A stretch of 64,000 nt of DNA, taken from Caprella mutica. Lineage: Eukaryota; Arthropoda; Malacostraca; Amphipoda; Caprellidae. This document shows positions 21,886-32,124 of the stretch, piece by piece. The notes under the pieces were generated by a model. That model saw only the letters and a program-made list of their open reading frames with translations. It did no database searches and was not told where the DNA came from. Where the stretch lies: the NCBI GenBank assembly GCA_947561585.1, contig CANNZV010000509.1:1-64000 (forward strand). Direction: 5' to 3'. The translations under genes and the position numbers were made by a program. Numbering within the stretch: position 1 is the first letter of the stretch; each line of letters starts with the position of its first letter.

Positions 21886-22112
21886 ACTACGAGGTCTTAG
21901 ATTTTTGTGTTAGGTATACTCGTAGGCTTCATTTACTATCACCTTTTCCTATTCCATCCGTAAGTGCAGCCACCGGTGCTTGTGTCCCTTTTCGTCACGT
22001 TCCTTGGTAAGTACTGCACTCACAGATGGAAGAGGAAAATGAAGAGGTGATAGTAAATTAAGCCCTTCTAGTCTACCAAACACAAAATATAAGCCCTCGT
22101 AATGAAGTAGGT
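21886..22112. mobile_element. Fold-back element, family D
   Basis: The left arm (AACTACGAGG, TTTTTGTGTTAGGTATACTC, TTTACTATCACCTTTTCC) is repeated in inverted form on the right (GGTGATAGTAAATTAAG, CTAGTCTACCAAACACAAAA). The innermost pairing is GTAAGTGCAG against CTGCACTCAC, with a loop of about 40 bp. It has no coding capacity. Confidence 0.65.
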
Positions 22113-22633
22113 TTTCTGCATCAATGAGCATTGTCACTGATGATGGTCATAATTTCCTTTTTGACGGTTTCTTCCATTCTAGTCCCTTATATATAATTTT
22201 CTTCCGATATTAGTGATATTGATCAACGATATGGGCGGAGCAGACCTTAAACAAATACTAAATTAAATATTAAATTATTTAGAATTCAAGATACTACTTC
22301 ATGTGGTTGCTAGCTAGTATAGTTACGAAAGAAATCAATAAAGATTAATTATTTCAATGTGGTATCATGGTTACGAAAGATATGCATGCAAGTGTTTCAC
22401 CAACTGGTGGTAGGTGACTTTGTTCATTGAGCCACTTTCCTTTCTGACTACTTCTTCCAATTCGTTGTAGCTACTTTGACCTTTGGTTCTGAAGAAGGTG
22501 TTAGATAGCTACCTACTAAATTAAATTAATTATCAAAAATTCCATTAAGGTATCTTATTAATTGAGATTATTGAGGTTTTAATTAGGTTCTTATTTATTT
22601 TCAGAAAAGTTAATAAATTTGGAAGAGTTCATT

Positions 22634-25600
22634 ATGTCTTCCAAGAAGTCTAAAAGTTTTGCAGATGCTCTCTTGTCTGCCGATATGTCAGATTCTAAAC
22701 CTGCCGTCCCAAAACCTAAAAAACCTGCTGTGAAAACTAAAGCCGAGCATAAAATGAAACCTTCTAGAATAAAAGAGATGAAGCACAGGAAAACTACTTC
22801 AAGTTCATCCAAGAATTTCTCGTTATATTCACTGAATGAGATGGAGCGAGAATTACCCCAGAGCGAGTCTAGTGACGAGGAAATGAAATCACCCGCAGTG
22901 AGCCTGACCTTCGACAGAAGCAAGTACGGAGAAAGTATTCCCATCAGCCCTGATAAAAAAAGAGTCAGCAGGAAACCTCAGTCAGACAAACTAATAAAAA
23001 AACTCCTAAAGGAAGATGAAGAAACCAAAAAGCGCTCTAAGATGCTGAAGGAAGTCGATGATGAAAAACTTCTATTCAACCTTGGCTTCGATGATGATCA
23101 GGAAACTGAAGAGTTAGTCGAGGAGGAAGAGAAGATACCTATTCTACCTCCTGGCATTGATAATATTCACTCCCTATCGTGCCACCCTCTCTACACCCTC
23201 AGTAAAATACGGTGGCCTTTCACGCCAGAGTCTGTAAAAGTCAAGAGAGGTGACATCACGGGGCACAACACGGCTGTTTATCTTGCATCTCTTTCCGAAA
23301 AGGAAGTGCAGCAATCTATACTCGACAGAACTTTCATGGACTCTGAAATAGAATTCTCAGTGCTTGAACCTTTACTTCCCTATCTGATTAGGTTCATAGC
23401 AGCTTCTCCTCACAAAAGAGAAGCCACTAAATTATCTCACGAGTTGCTAGTCGAGTCTTCCTACCAGTTGATTTTGTTTCACGTTAACACCACCTGTTAC
23501 CCACGCCAGGTGCTGCTGCAGTGCCTCAGTGAAATACCTCTTGCCCTTGTGAATATTGGTGAGATAGCTAACTATTATAATTAGCTACTTTGAATGTTGG
23601 TGATATTTTATTTAGAGCTGGGGATCTGACTATAAATAGGTTGGCTCCTGCTATATATAGAATGTAAATGAACGCTCCAGCTCCTGAGCCACTGTTTAAA
23701 ACTTAAAGCTCTGCTCTACAGTTATGAAATGAATTAAAATTTACTTTTAAACATAAAATCTACCCAGATAATTTTAAAGGTTAGATTGATTTTTGACGAT
23801 TCATCCATTTTCAGAGTAGTGGTAGGGTGAGTTATGAATTATTGGTTGATTTCACATCTTTGGTCATGTAAGAAAAAACTATAATAATTATAAGCTATCT
23901 ATTTCTTATTTTAATTAGTATCTATGATACCTGCATGTATCATGGATAGCAATTAAATTATAAATTAAGCTATTATCACATAGTCTTTTGACTCTTTTCT
24001 TACATGACCGAAGATGTGAAACCAACCAATAATTCATAATTACCCTGTTGCACTTCTACCCTTTTAATCTTTAGAAGTACTTCTCTGTCAGGTTGCGATG
24101 TGTCCTGTTTCCCCCCCTCCATTCTGGAGAAGTGGAAAGTGGGAGAACTCCACCACAACAAGGCCCCCAACTCCGTTGTGGAAGGGATAGAACAGATGAA
24201 GGTACTCCACAGGCTCCTCACTATCATCTGCAACAGTCTCGCTAGAGCTGCTGAGACTTCTAACGACACTGACATGCAGGTGTGTCTCTTTTTTCCTATT
24301 TTATTACTTTTACCAAGTCCCTTGTGTTCGTATCTCTCTTGAATGGAGATGTAAATTAAAACAGATGTAGCTATAATGTATACAAATTCTGACACTTGGG
24401 TCTATTTCACACGGGACGTTTTTCATGCCGCGGTCATAAAAATGCTATTTAGAGTGTTTCCGGCATGATAAAAATTGACTAATTTCCCTTTTCTAAAATG
24501 TGTAATTATTTTCCAGAGAAATAACCTAGCACTCTCACTGGACAATCACATCAGGTGGCTGGTGCTCTTGTCACAGGACCCTAAGGTTGTACAGTGCTCC
24601 CTGCAAACTATAGTAGGGGATGCAGTTTGTCACGCCCTGGAACTCTACCCCAACTTTAATGTGAGTTATTCAGTCCCTCGCCAATATCATTAATATTACT
24701 AAACTCTGTCCATCGCTTTATTGAAGATCACTATTTTGTTAATAATTTCAATAATATTAATCGTACAGTAGTGAAACTTTGGTCACTGGAAGATTGCTTC
24801 TATGTTAGTATCTTGCTGAAATATTTTTCGAATCCATGAGAAATTTGGAAAGTTATGAACGTTTATGTATTTTGAAGTTATTTTAACTGTCCATCGCTTT
24901 ATTGCAGCTCAGTGAAAAGGCCAAAAAATTTAAGATTAACTTCTAACAAGAGGGTAAAAATTGTAACGGGTCCTGCAGTAGGGAGGACTCTTCTATATTT
25001 AGCTAAAGAACTTGGGAGGTATAAAGCCCTGTCCAGACGGTCAAATTTTTTTAGAGAAGTGACAAACTAAATGACAAACTTATCGTCAGTTTTCAAGGAG
25101 TGTCTACACGGTCAAATTTTCTCGCCAGAAGTTTGAGGTTCACTGGCGTCAGTTTCGTCAAAATTAATGTTATATATCGTGAAAATAAAAATTATATAAC
25201 TTGGTATGTATTGTTATGGTAGGACATTGTAAATAAATAATTAAAATACTACCTCTGAAATAAAGTTATATTAAAATGCATAGCTATGGATAAGTTGAAA
25301 TTTGTATTAAAATAAAAATTAATTTAAAGTTTATATATTGCTACCTATGTAGCTAATAAAATCCACTATTCCACATAACACAACCGTTTCAGAACATATA
25401 AGTTTCTCTAATGGGATAGTTTTTACATGTTTCCTCGTCTTTTCTTTCTCTGTTTTACTTTTTTAAATTTAGAACAGTAAGAAACCAGAAAAAATAATTT
25501 GTTTTTAATGACAAAATATCGTCTTGAAAAGGATAGTCAGAAATAGATTATAGAAAACAATTCACAACGTAGGTAGCCTACCTATAACTTAGATCTGATG

Positions 25601-28600
25601 CAACCAAGTATTAAAGATTCTGTCGTCAGCCATTGTAACTAGATAGATACTAACTAAGTTTGAAAAAAATGAGGTTTTTGTAGGTGTACCTAGCTGTAAT
25701 AAACTAAAATGACGCGCAAATAAAAAAATATTATTGCCGGAAAGTCAGTTTGTACTTCAAACTTTATCATCAGCAAATAGTTTGACAAACTTTTTGCACC
25801 GATCAGAGTCCGATCTCCCAATCCTGTGCATGTAGTAAGGAAGAGAAGGATGGTGGCCACATCTCAGACGTGATAGGGTGACCCTATCACGACGAGACAT
25901 GGCCGACTCACTAGGGTCGATGGCAGGAGGCCTAGACCCAAGGAGTTTGTTAGGGAGGGAGGAAGCTAGAGCTCTTTGTGTGAAAGTGGTGTGTATGTGT
26001 TTGTGAAGAGAAGTGTTGTCGGGTGTGGGAGGGAGAGTGGTGTAGAGGTGTCTGTAGTGTGTGGAGGGGGTGATGTGTAGTGTGCGTGGTGTCCTCTTCT
26101 CAGTTTGCATGTAGTGTAGGGGATGTGAGGGGTCTAGTGTAGAAGTGTAAAAATGTGTGCCCCTCATGTCCATGTGTGAGGTGAGAGGTAGGACTCGTGT
26201 TTCTGTGTGTAGGTGGTGTGTGCGTGTTGTTTGTGTACAACCGGTGGCAATGCGGAGTGCGGTGTTTTGTGTTTTTTGGAGTGTCTGTAGGTGGGTGTTG
26301 GATATGTCAGGTGACCAGGCTGTGTGGGCATAGGTGAGGATGGGTCTGATGAACTGTTTGTAGAGTGTTGTTATGTCTTCCTTGGAATGTCCGTAAGTTG
26401 TGTGAGTGAGTGCGCGGAGGACGTTCAGTCTTTGTTTGGCTCTGTTGTTAATGTCGGTTATGTGGTGTTTGAACGTCCAGCCGCGGTCGAGTGTAACTCC
26501 AAGGATTTTCGGCGTGTTGTTAATGGGAAGGGGAGTGTTGTTGAGTGTAATGTTTGGATGGGTTCTGTATTCAAGGGTGTAGGGTGTAACTAAGGTGACA
26601 GAAGATTTGTTTGCGGAGACCTTTAATCTGTTTGTTTCTAGCCAGTCTTCTAGTGAGTGGATGTATGTTTGTAAATTGTTGGCGGCGGTCTCGTGTTTGG
26701 GATGTTGTGAGATGATGGTGACATCATCTGCGTATGAAAGAGTGTAAACCGAGGTGCGTGTTGGCGTAGGGAGGTCGTAAAGGTATAGGTTGAAGAGTGT
26801 AGGTGAGAGTACGAAGCCCTGCGGTACCCTGTCAGTGTAGTGAAGTGTTCTGGAGGACTTGCCGTTGTATAGTGTTTTGCCAGAGCGGCCTGAGAGATAA
26901 TTGGCAAGCCATTTTGTGGATGTGTGTGTTGAGTATTTTGTTAATTAGTAGGTGTCTGGGTACCGTGTCGAAGGCTTTACTAATGTCTATGGCAGCTATA
27001 ATTGTCCTATCCGCAGGTTTGTTGGAGTTCAAGCCTTCGAGTGTTGTCTGTGAGAGGTGGGTAAGAAGAGTAAATGTGGAGTGTTGGGATCTGAAGCCGT
27101 GTTGTGAGGGAGATAGTGGGATGTGTGGTGAAATGTTGTTTAGAACTAGCCTCTCGAGTATTTTGGATGGGGTGGAGAGGAGTGATAAAGGTCTGTATGA
27201 GGCCAGTTCTGTGGGGGGTTTGTTGGGCTTCAGGATCGGGATGATTTTGGCAAGTTTCCAGGTGTTGGGTATACTATTGTTCTGTAGTGAGAAATTGAAG
27301 ATGTCTGTGAAGGCTCTGATGGCAAGTGGCCCTAGATGTTTTAGATGTTTGTTTGATATGCCATCAGGACCTGTGGAGGAAGTGTTCTTGGAAACCCGGA
27401 TGGCCTCAGTAACCATTGCCGGGGTGAAGGGAGGTGTGAGGAGCTTTCGAGTGCATGTTTTGTGCAGGCGACGCAGTATAATCCTATCTACTGGGCGGGT
27501 GGGTAACATTACTTTTTGAAGCATAGTGCTTGTTGCCAAGCCGACCAGGGCACAATCTCTCACATTCTCACACAATGTCCGTCACTACACCAACACAGGA
27601 CTACACACAACATTCACTCACTGGAGCACCTTTGGACCCATCCTCAGGCAGTTATTAACTTCCTGAGTGATGTGGGTTTCCCTTAGGCCCACACACTCCC
27701 ACACAGTGCCTCGGGTGGCTGAAACCCGGGCGCCCCTGGCTGTGCCGCCCCTCCGTCCCGGCGAGGATGTTGGGGAGGTTAAACAACAACAACAAACTTT
27801 TTGCTGACGATATCCAACATGTTGGAATAAAAAAACTGATGAAAAGTTTGACGGTTTGCTGACGCTAGGAAGTTATTGTCATTAAGTTTGTCACTTCTCT
27901 GAAAAATTTGGCCGTCTAGACGGGGCTTAAGAGAACCATAGTTTTTTTTGTGGTGTCCGCTTTTGCACGACGGGTATTAAACATGAAGAATGTAACTATG
28001 ATACGCATGGGAATATATTTATTTGAATTTCCCTGTTTTTATTCAATTTTTAAATTTATTTCATCTATAAAATAAATTAGGGGTAATTCCCTAAAAATAG
28101 TTAATTAATATATTTATACTCAATATAATTATTTTTTAATTTATTAGAGGCACAATATGAATTATAAATCACCTGTATCTACAGGGTGAGGCGTAAGTTT
28201 GGAAGCAATTTTTCAAACATTAATATAATTCTTAAAAATAAGTTCCTAAGTAGGTGATAGGGTTTGACCTATAGTAGAGACACTACATTATGACGTGGCA
28301 GTGTTATTTTTTACAAAAATTTAGTCAATTCAAAAATGTCAGACAAAAGAGAAGCCATTATTGCTCTACGCCGTGCCGGGAAGTCAGATTCCGTCATTTC
28401 AAAGACTCTCTCAATAGCGAGATCGACTGTTTGGAAGTGTGTGTTTTAATGAGTTAGCGTTTTAATGAGAGAGGAGACTTGACTGATCGTCCAAGAAGTG
28501 GTAGACCACGCTCACAACGCACCAAACAACTGATAAAATGTGCCCGAGAGAAGATCAGGAGGAGCCTGAAAAGGTCAATACGATTGTTAGCTAAAACAGC

Positions 28601-31600
28601 TAATGTGAGTCCCAGAACAATGAGAAGAGTTGTCAAAGAAGACCTAAAGATGTCCTCTTTCACCCTCCAAAAGAGACAGACTCTGTCAGAAGCTGTAAAA
28701 AAAAGAGATTGGAGAGAAGCAAAGCACTTCTGAGAGAATTGAAGTCTGGCACGGCTGGTGAAATTGTTCGGTCTGACGAAAAAATTTTCACAGTGGAAAT
28801 GGCTCACAACCGGAGGAATGACAGAATAATTGGTAAAAGTGCAAAAGACATCCCATACAACCAAAAAACTGTCCACAGAACCATGAAACCTGCTTCAGTA
28901 ATGGTCGGGGCCGCCGTTTCAGGAACTTGGAGATCTCCTTTAATTTTTGTGGAACAAGGCGCCAAAATCAATGCTAAATGTTATATTGAGAATATTTTGA
29001 CGCCAATGTTGGAGTCAGCTAAGGATCACTTCGGTAATGACACTCTATGGACATTTCAGCAAGACTGCGCCACTTCACATACTGCAAATGTCACTCAAAA
29101 CTGGTGCCATGACCATCTTCCACGGTTTTGGTCCAAAGAAATGTGGCCTCTCTGCTCCCCAGATGTTAATCCTATGGACTTTTCGGTATGGTCCATTCTT
29201 GTTGAATCAAAGGCCTGTGGTAAATTCCATCGCAGTGTGGATGATTTAAAGCGTTCGCTCAAGAGATCTTGGAAGGAAATTTCACAAGAACAATTGCGTG
29301 CCGCAGTAGGAGTTCGGAGGAGATTTGAGGCTGTTATTAAAAACAAGGGGGGACATTTTGAATAAATTTATGATTTTTGAATTCTTAAAACCCTTATGTA
29401 ATAATCATAACTGTAAATAATTAAATATATTTTTCGTTGGATTATAATATGCACTTTCATTTGCTTCCAAACTTACGCCCCACCCTGTATATTACAAACG
29501 GACACGGATTAAATTGAAGTTATTTATTTCCTATGTATTACTGAAGTATTGAGAACTTTGAAAAAACTCGTGTTTTCATTGAAATTACTCAAACAATATA
29601 GATTTTTCACATGAAACTGTAATGTAGTCTGTTGAATCCGCCAGTTTGTTGTACTGCACACTTCATGATTGATTATTAAGGAACTGGTAGTGTACCCTAA
29701 CTTGTTATTCAGTTTCTAGATGTGGTATACCGACTGGGTCTTGCATTTTTTTTCAGTTTTTTATCACATCATTGCAATCCATCACCAATTCGTTAAATTA
29801 CCTAATAAATTATTCTGTAGATATCCATTATTAATAACATGTTATCACATTTTGTGTAATTTAACTAACATTTCTTGTCCGTGCCTTCAAATTTAAATCA
29901 TGTAATTAAAGTTATTTAAATAGTGACGATTATGTTATAGCATCGGGTGTATAAATGTAATATAAAGGACAGAAGTTGTGAAGAGCTCATTTTATTGATA
30001 ATTAAAACTTATTCATGTATAAAAACACATTACTTTCTTATTAGAGATGGATGAACAATACCTGAAACATTTATTGTACTATTTCTGAGAGTTAACGTTA
30101 TTTCTTCTTCTTCAGACCAAGGTACAAGATTTGGTGGAGATCATTTACTCTCCCTGGGCAACTGTTGGTGAAGATAATTCAATGGAAGATTATTCGGAGT
30201 TAAAAAATGAGGTAAACTGACGTCATATCATCTAATTATTATTAAGTTGTACAGGCACACCCCGCTCTTATTGTGTCTCAAATGTATGGTAATCTAATAA
30301 GTGTGAGACATGTCTCTCTTTTATTTCTTCTGGTATAGAAAATATTTCAGTAGTTACTTTTGTTGGTCGTTTTCAGTTACGCTGTTTTTCACAGTAAATA
30401 ACTGGTGCAGGTGGGATAGATTAAAAACAATTTTATGGTAAGCAGCTAATAAACGTTACTTACCGTAAAAATACTTTCAACCAATTTACTAATGTTTGTT
30501 GCTCCTAAAATATTTTCTATACCAGAAGAAATGAGAGCGAGACATGTCCCTCACTTATTAAATTATCCTAAGTGTGAGACGCAATTAGAGTGGGCCTATC
30601 TGTAATTTCATTAATAAGTAGTTCCAGCTTGTGGTAGGTTCATGGATTCACTTTCCTTTCTGACTACTTCTTTGAGTCTCTTTTTCTTAATTCCCTTTGC
30701 TCCCTAAATAGACTTTATTAATATTAATTCTAACGGATACTAATAAATCTTTCAACGTATTTATAAATATTTATTTTGAAGCACAATATTCATGAAATGC
30801 CGATATACTTTTCCATTATATCTACCGCTTTCTTTTCCCCATAGAATGTGCGTCCCTTTCCCCACCACGACGCAAGTTACGTCTGCAGCACCATTCTCTC
30901 CGCCACTCCCAGAGCGAGGAAACTCTCCTCCTCCCTCTCCTTCCTCTGCATCTCAGTGGTATTAGAGTGTGAGGACCTGGAGGTGCTGGATAACGTCGAG
31001 GTGATGAGAAATAAACCTAGTCCACATTATTGATCACTTCGAAAAATCGAACTATTACTATTTAACTCAGTATCCATGATACCTGCTCAGTCCTATCATG
31101 GATACCAACTAAAAAAATGAGTTAAATAATAATATTACGATTTTTCGGTATCTTGGATGCGAACCAAAAACCGCGTTTAATAATAATTATGGATTTTCTA
31201 TATATATACATTTCTTCTTCTAACATTAGTCCCATCTTTCAGATGATAGACATAATAGAGCTATTGAATTCTCGAAGAACATTTCTACTGCAAAGCTGTC
31301 AGTTGTATCAGCTGAAGTCTCTCTTACTGTTAGTGGATAATTGTGTGAGCAGCATAACTGAAGTCTTGACGAAAGAGGAAAAGGAAGAGTCCAAGGTGAG
31401 TGATCCATCAGGCTGAGACTATTGTTGAAATAATTCTTCTTTACAAAAGGCGTTTTTTTTTCCAACAAAAGTAAAACGCCCAATCTATGTGTTAAATGTT
31501 CTCCATCCTTCTGAACGTCACCATAGGTCCACTACCTCACACTGGAAGAGTTCCTTAAGGTTGACTGTGCCAAGATGTTGGGAGGGACTGACGCGACTAG

Positions 31601-32014
31601 CAACTCTTCTAACATTAGTAGACTGAAAGCACAACTGACAGGACTGAAGTCTTCTCTGAGTGACAAGTGGGAGAAGATATGGGTAAGCAATTGGATATAT
31701 TTTCTTACTATTTTGAACCTGTTCTGAGATTGGCTCCTCAGAATCGATAAAAACCTTTTAGTTGATACATTTGAAATAGCTACCTATCTAATTATCAGAG
31801 TATAATAGTTTTCAATAATTAGGTAGGTATTTCATATGTATTTGCTGATCATTATATTTTTTTATTGAAGCCGACAGCTTGTTAAGTTTGAAAACTAAAA
31901 ACAATTCATCATTTTTATGGAAGAATAATTTTTGCATCATCTCTCTTTCAGTTATCAGGAGATAGATTATTCAACCCATCTGGCGTCAACATCACAAGAC
32001 TGGATAACGTGTGA
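22634..32014 (+). CDS. Helical protein, possibly SLF2/FAM178-like, 8 exons
   Basis: Exons: 22634-23558, 24092-24279, 24517-24660, 30116-30211, 30845-31000, 31243-31395, 31527-31682, 31952-32014. All boundaries are GT-AG and the phases join, giving 626 residues. The first about 165 residues are Lys/Ser/Glu-rich and probably disordered and nuclear (SSKKSKSFADALLSADMSDS at the start). The rest is helical: LPPGIDNIHSLSCHPL, FSVLEPLLPYLIRFIAAS, SYQLILFHVNTTCYPRQVLL, DNHIRWLVLLSQDPKVVQ, YQLKSLLLLVDNCVSSITEV. The layout (disordered basic N-terminus, helical C-terminal half) resembles SLF2/FAM178A, which links RAD18/SLF1 to SMC5-SMC6 at DNA damage, but I do not recognise a decisive motif. The ATG lies 29 bp after an acceptor-like TTTTCAG with an open frame, so an upstream coding exon is possible. 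Exon structure is strong; the family name is weak. Confidence 0.75.
23824..24046. mobile_element. Fold-back element, family A, in intron 1 of the middle gene
   Basis: A palindromic copy of about 223 bp, AGGGTGAGTTATGAATTATT at the left and AATAATTCATAATTACCCT at the right. The centre is TATGATACCTGCATGTATCA, a slightly altered form. It ends about 45 bp before the next exon. Confidence 0.8.
24908..24946 (+). other. Candidate alternative terminal exon of the middle gene
   Basis: After the donor at 24660, a phase-compatible acceptor TTATTGCAG (24899-24907) would add LSEKAKKFKINF and a stop at 24944-24946, giving a 431-residue short form. The acceptor lies inside the second copy of a direct repeat GTCCATCGCTTTATTG (about 24709 and 24889). 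The long form, which skips to 30116, restores a long conserved-looking helical region, so this exon is either alternative or spurious. Confidence 0.3.
25798..27525 (-). pseudogene. LINE reverse transcriptase, truncated and frameshifted
   Basis: The minus strand encodes RT motifs in order: SSTGPDGISNKHLKHLG, KPPTELASYRPLSLLS, IIAAIDISKAFDTVP (the first catalytic Asp), a frameshift near 26910, then WLANYLSGRSGKTLYN, VPQGFVLSPTLFNLYL and SYADDVTII (the YADD box). The C-terminal thumb follows, up to HRIGRSDSDRC. The upstream endonuclease is absent. It is of Jockey/CR1-like general type; the clade is not resolved. Confidence 0.88.
27526..27792 (+). pseudogene. LINE ORF2 C-terminus and 3' UTR
   Basis: The + strand encodes CCQADQGTISHILTQCP, a typical LINE C-terminal Cys/His motif, then PQAVINFLSDVGFP and a stop, then about 100 bp of 3' UTR and a short AAC-repeat tail. 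It is continuous with the inverted part once orientation is taken into account. Confidence 0.8.
28182..29487 (+). mobile_element. Mariner-like DNA transposon, DD37D, inactivated
   Basis: A 1306-bp element with terminal inverted repeats starting CAGGGTGAGGCGTAAGTTTG and, at the other end, the complement of CAGGGTGGGGCGTAAGTTTG, flanked by TA. TIRs are near-identical for about 28 bp. It carries one transposase gene, broken by two frame disruptions. It sits 630 bp left of the exon at 30116, in the long intron of the middle gene. Confidence 0.88.
28336..29365 (+). pseudogene. DD37D mariner/maT-like transposase, broken
   Basis: Starts SDKREAIIALRRAGKSD after the ATG. A helix-turn-helix (ISKTLSIARSTVWKCV) is followed by a disruption near 28440, where a GTTTTAATGAG stretch occurs twice. 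SGRPRSQRTKQLIK and a second helix-turn-helix (NVSPRTMRRVVKE) follow. A second frame change occurs at an A8 run near 28700. The catalytic part reads VRSDEKIF, WTFQQDCATSHTA and SPDVNPMDFSVW, with 37 residues between the second and third Asp. The Tc1/mariner superfamily is certain; the maT-like assignment rests on the spacing. Confidence 0.88.
29605..29700. repeat. Dispersed repeat, short copy
   Basis: Shares GTTTGTTGTACTGCACACTT and CATGATTG with the copies at 11325-11745 and 21288-21640, but only about 90 bp is recognisable. Confidence 0.5.
30253..30600. mobile_element. Fold-back element, family E
   Basis: Inverted arms of about 90 bp: the left has CTCTTATTGTGTCTCA, AATAAGTGTGAGACATGTC and TTCTTCTGGTATAGAAAATA; the right has the complements. 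About 160 bp of unrelated spacer lies between. It is non-coding and within an intron of the middle gene. Confidence 0.65.
31040..31147. mobile_element. Short family A-like fold-back
   Basis: A 108-bp palindrome with ends CGAAAAATCG / CGATTTTTCG, arms containing TTTAACTCAGTATCCATGAT, and a centre changed to ACCTGCTCAGTCC in place of ACCTGCAGGT. It lies 40 bp after an exon end. Confidence 0.7.
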
Positions 32015-32082
32015 AGTAACGTGGTTGACACAATAATTAGCTTATAGTCTCCGAGTACAAATATATGACGCTTATGTTTTAC

Positions 32083-32088
32083 AATAAA
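32083..32088 (+). terminator. Poly(A) signal of the middle gene
   Basis: AATAAA about 70 bp after the stop codon at 32014, in AT-rich sequence. It is the first hexamer after the stop and precedes the 51-bp minisatellite. Confidence 0.6.
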
Positions 32089-32124
32089 TTTATGGTATAA
32101 TAATTGACCATCATTATCCAAGTT

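Larger units (their letters stand above)
19791..22604. other. Intergenic region after Dicer
   Basis: AT-rich sequence without a recognisable gene. Possible poly(A) signals AATAAA occur, for example at 20188-20193, but the end of the Dicer transcript cannot be fixed. Decayed family A ends occur at about 20086-20240 and 20488-20587. The dispersed repeat at 21288-21640 and the fold-back at 21886-22112 are listed separately. The start of the next gene may have an unseen 5' exon here. Confidence 0.5.
25786..27804 (+). mobile_element. Non-LTR retrotransposon insertion with 5' inversion
   Basis: A LINE copy bounded by a 12-bp target duplication CAAACTTTTTGC (25786-25797 and 27793-27804). The right part (about 27526-27792) reads on the + strand and is the true 3' end, closing with GGTTAAACAACAACAACAA. 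The left part is the preceding section of the same ORF in reverse. The break falls within one coding unit: the minus frame ends at SDSDRC and the plus frame resumes with CCQADQGTISHILTQC. This is the signature of twin-priming. The element is 5'-truncated within the RT, and more G/C-rich than its surroundings. Confidence 0.85.
25024..27929. mobile_element. Fold-back element, family C, split by a LINE
   Basis: The outer ends are inverted repeats: AAGCCCTGTCCAGACGGTCA, then AGAGAAGTGACAAACT at the left, and AGTTTGTCACTTCTCT, then GGCCGTCTAGACGGGGCTT at the right. Subterminal CGTCAG/CTGACG blocks repeat inside. The LINE at 25798-27792 interrupts it near the right arm. No transposase is seen. Confidence 0.6.

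Noticed and set aside
26324..27519. Plus-strand open frames across the inverted LINE part
   Set aside because: The minus strand has clear RT motifs (SSTGPDG, FDTVP, YADD). The plus frames are their shadows, caused by strand skew.
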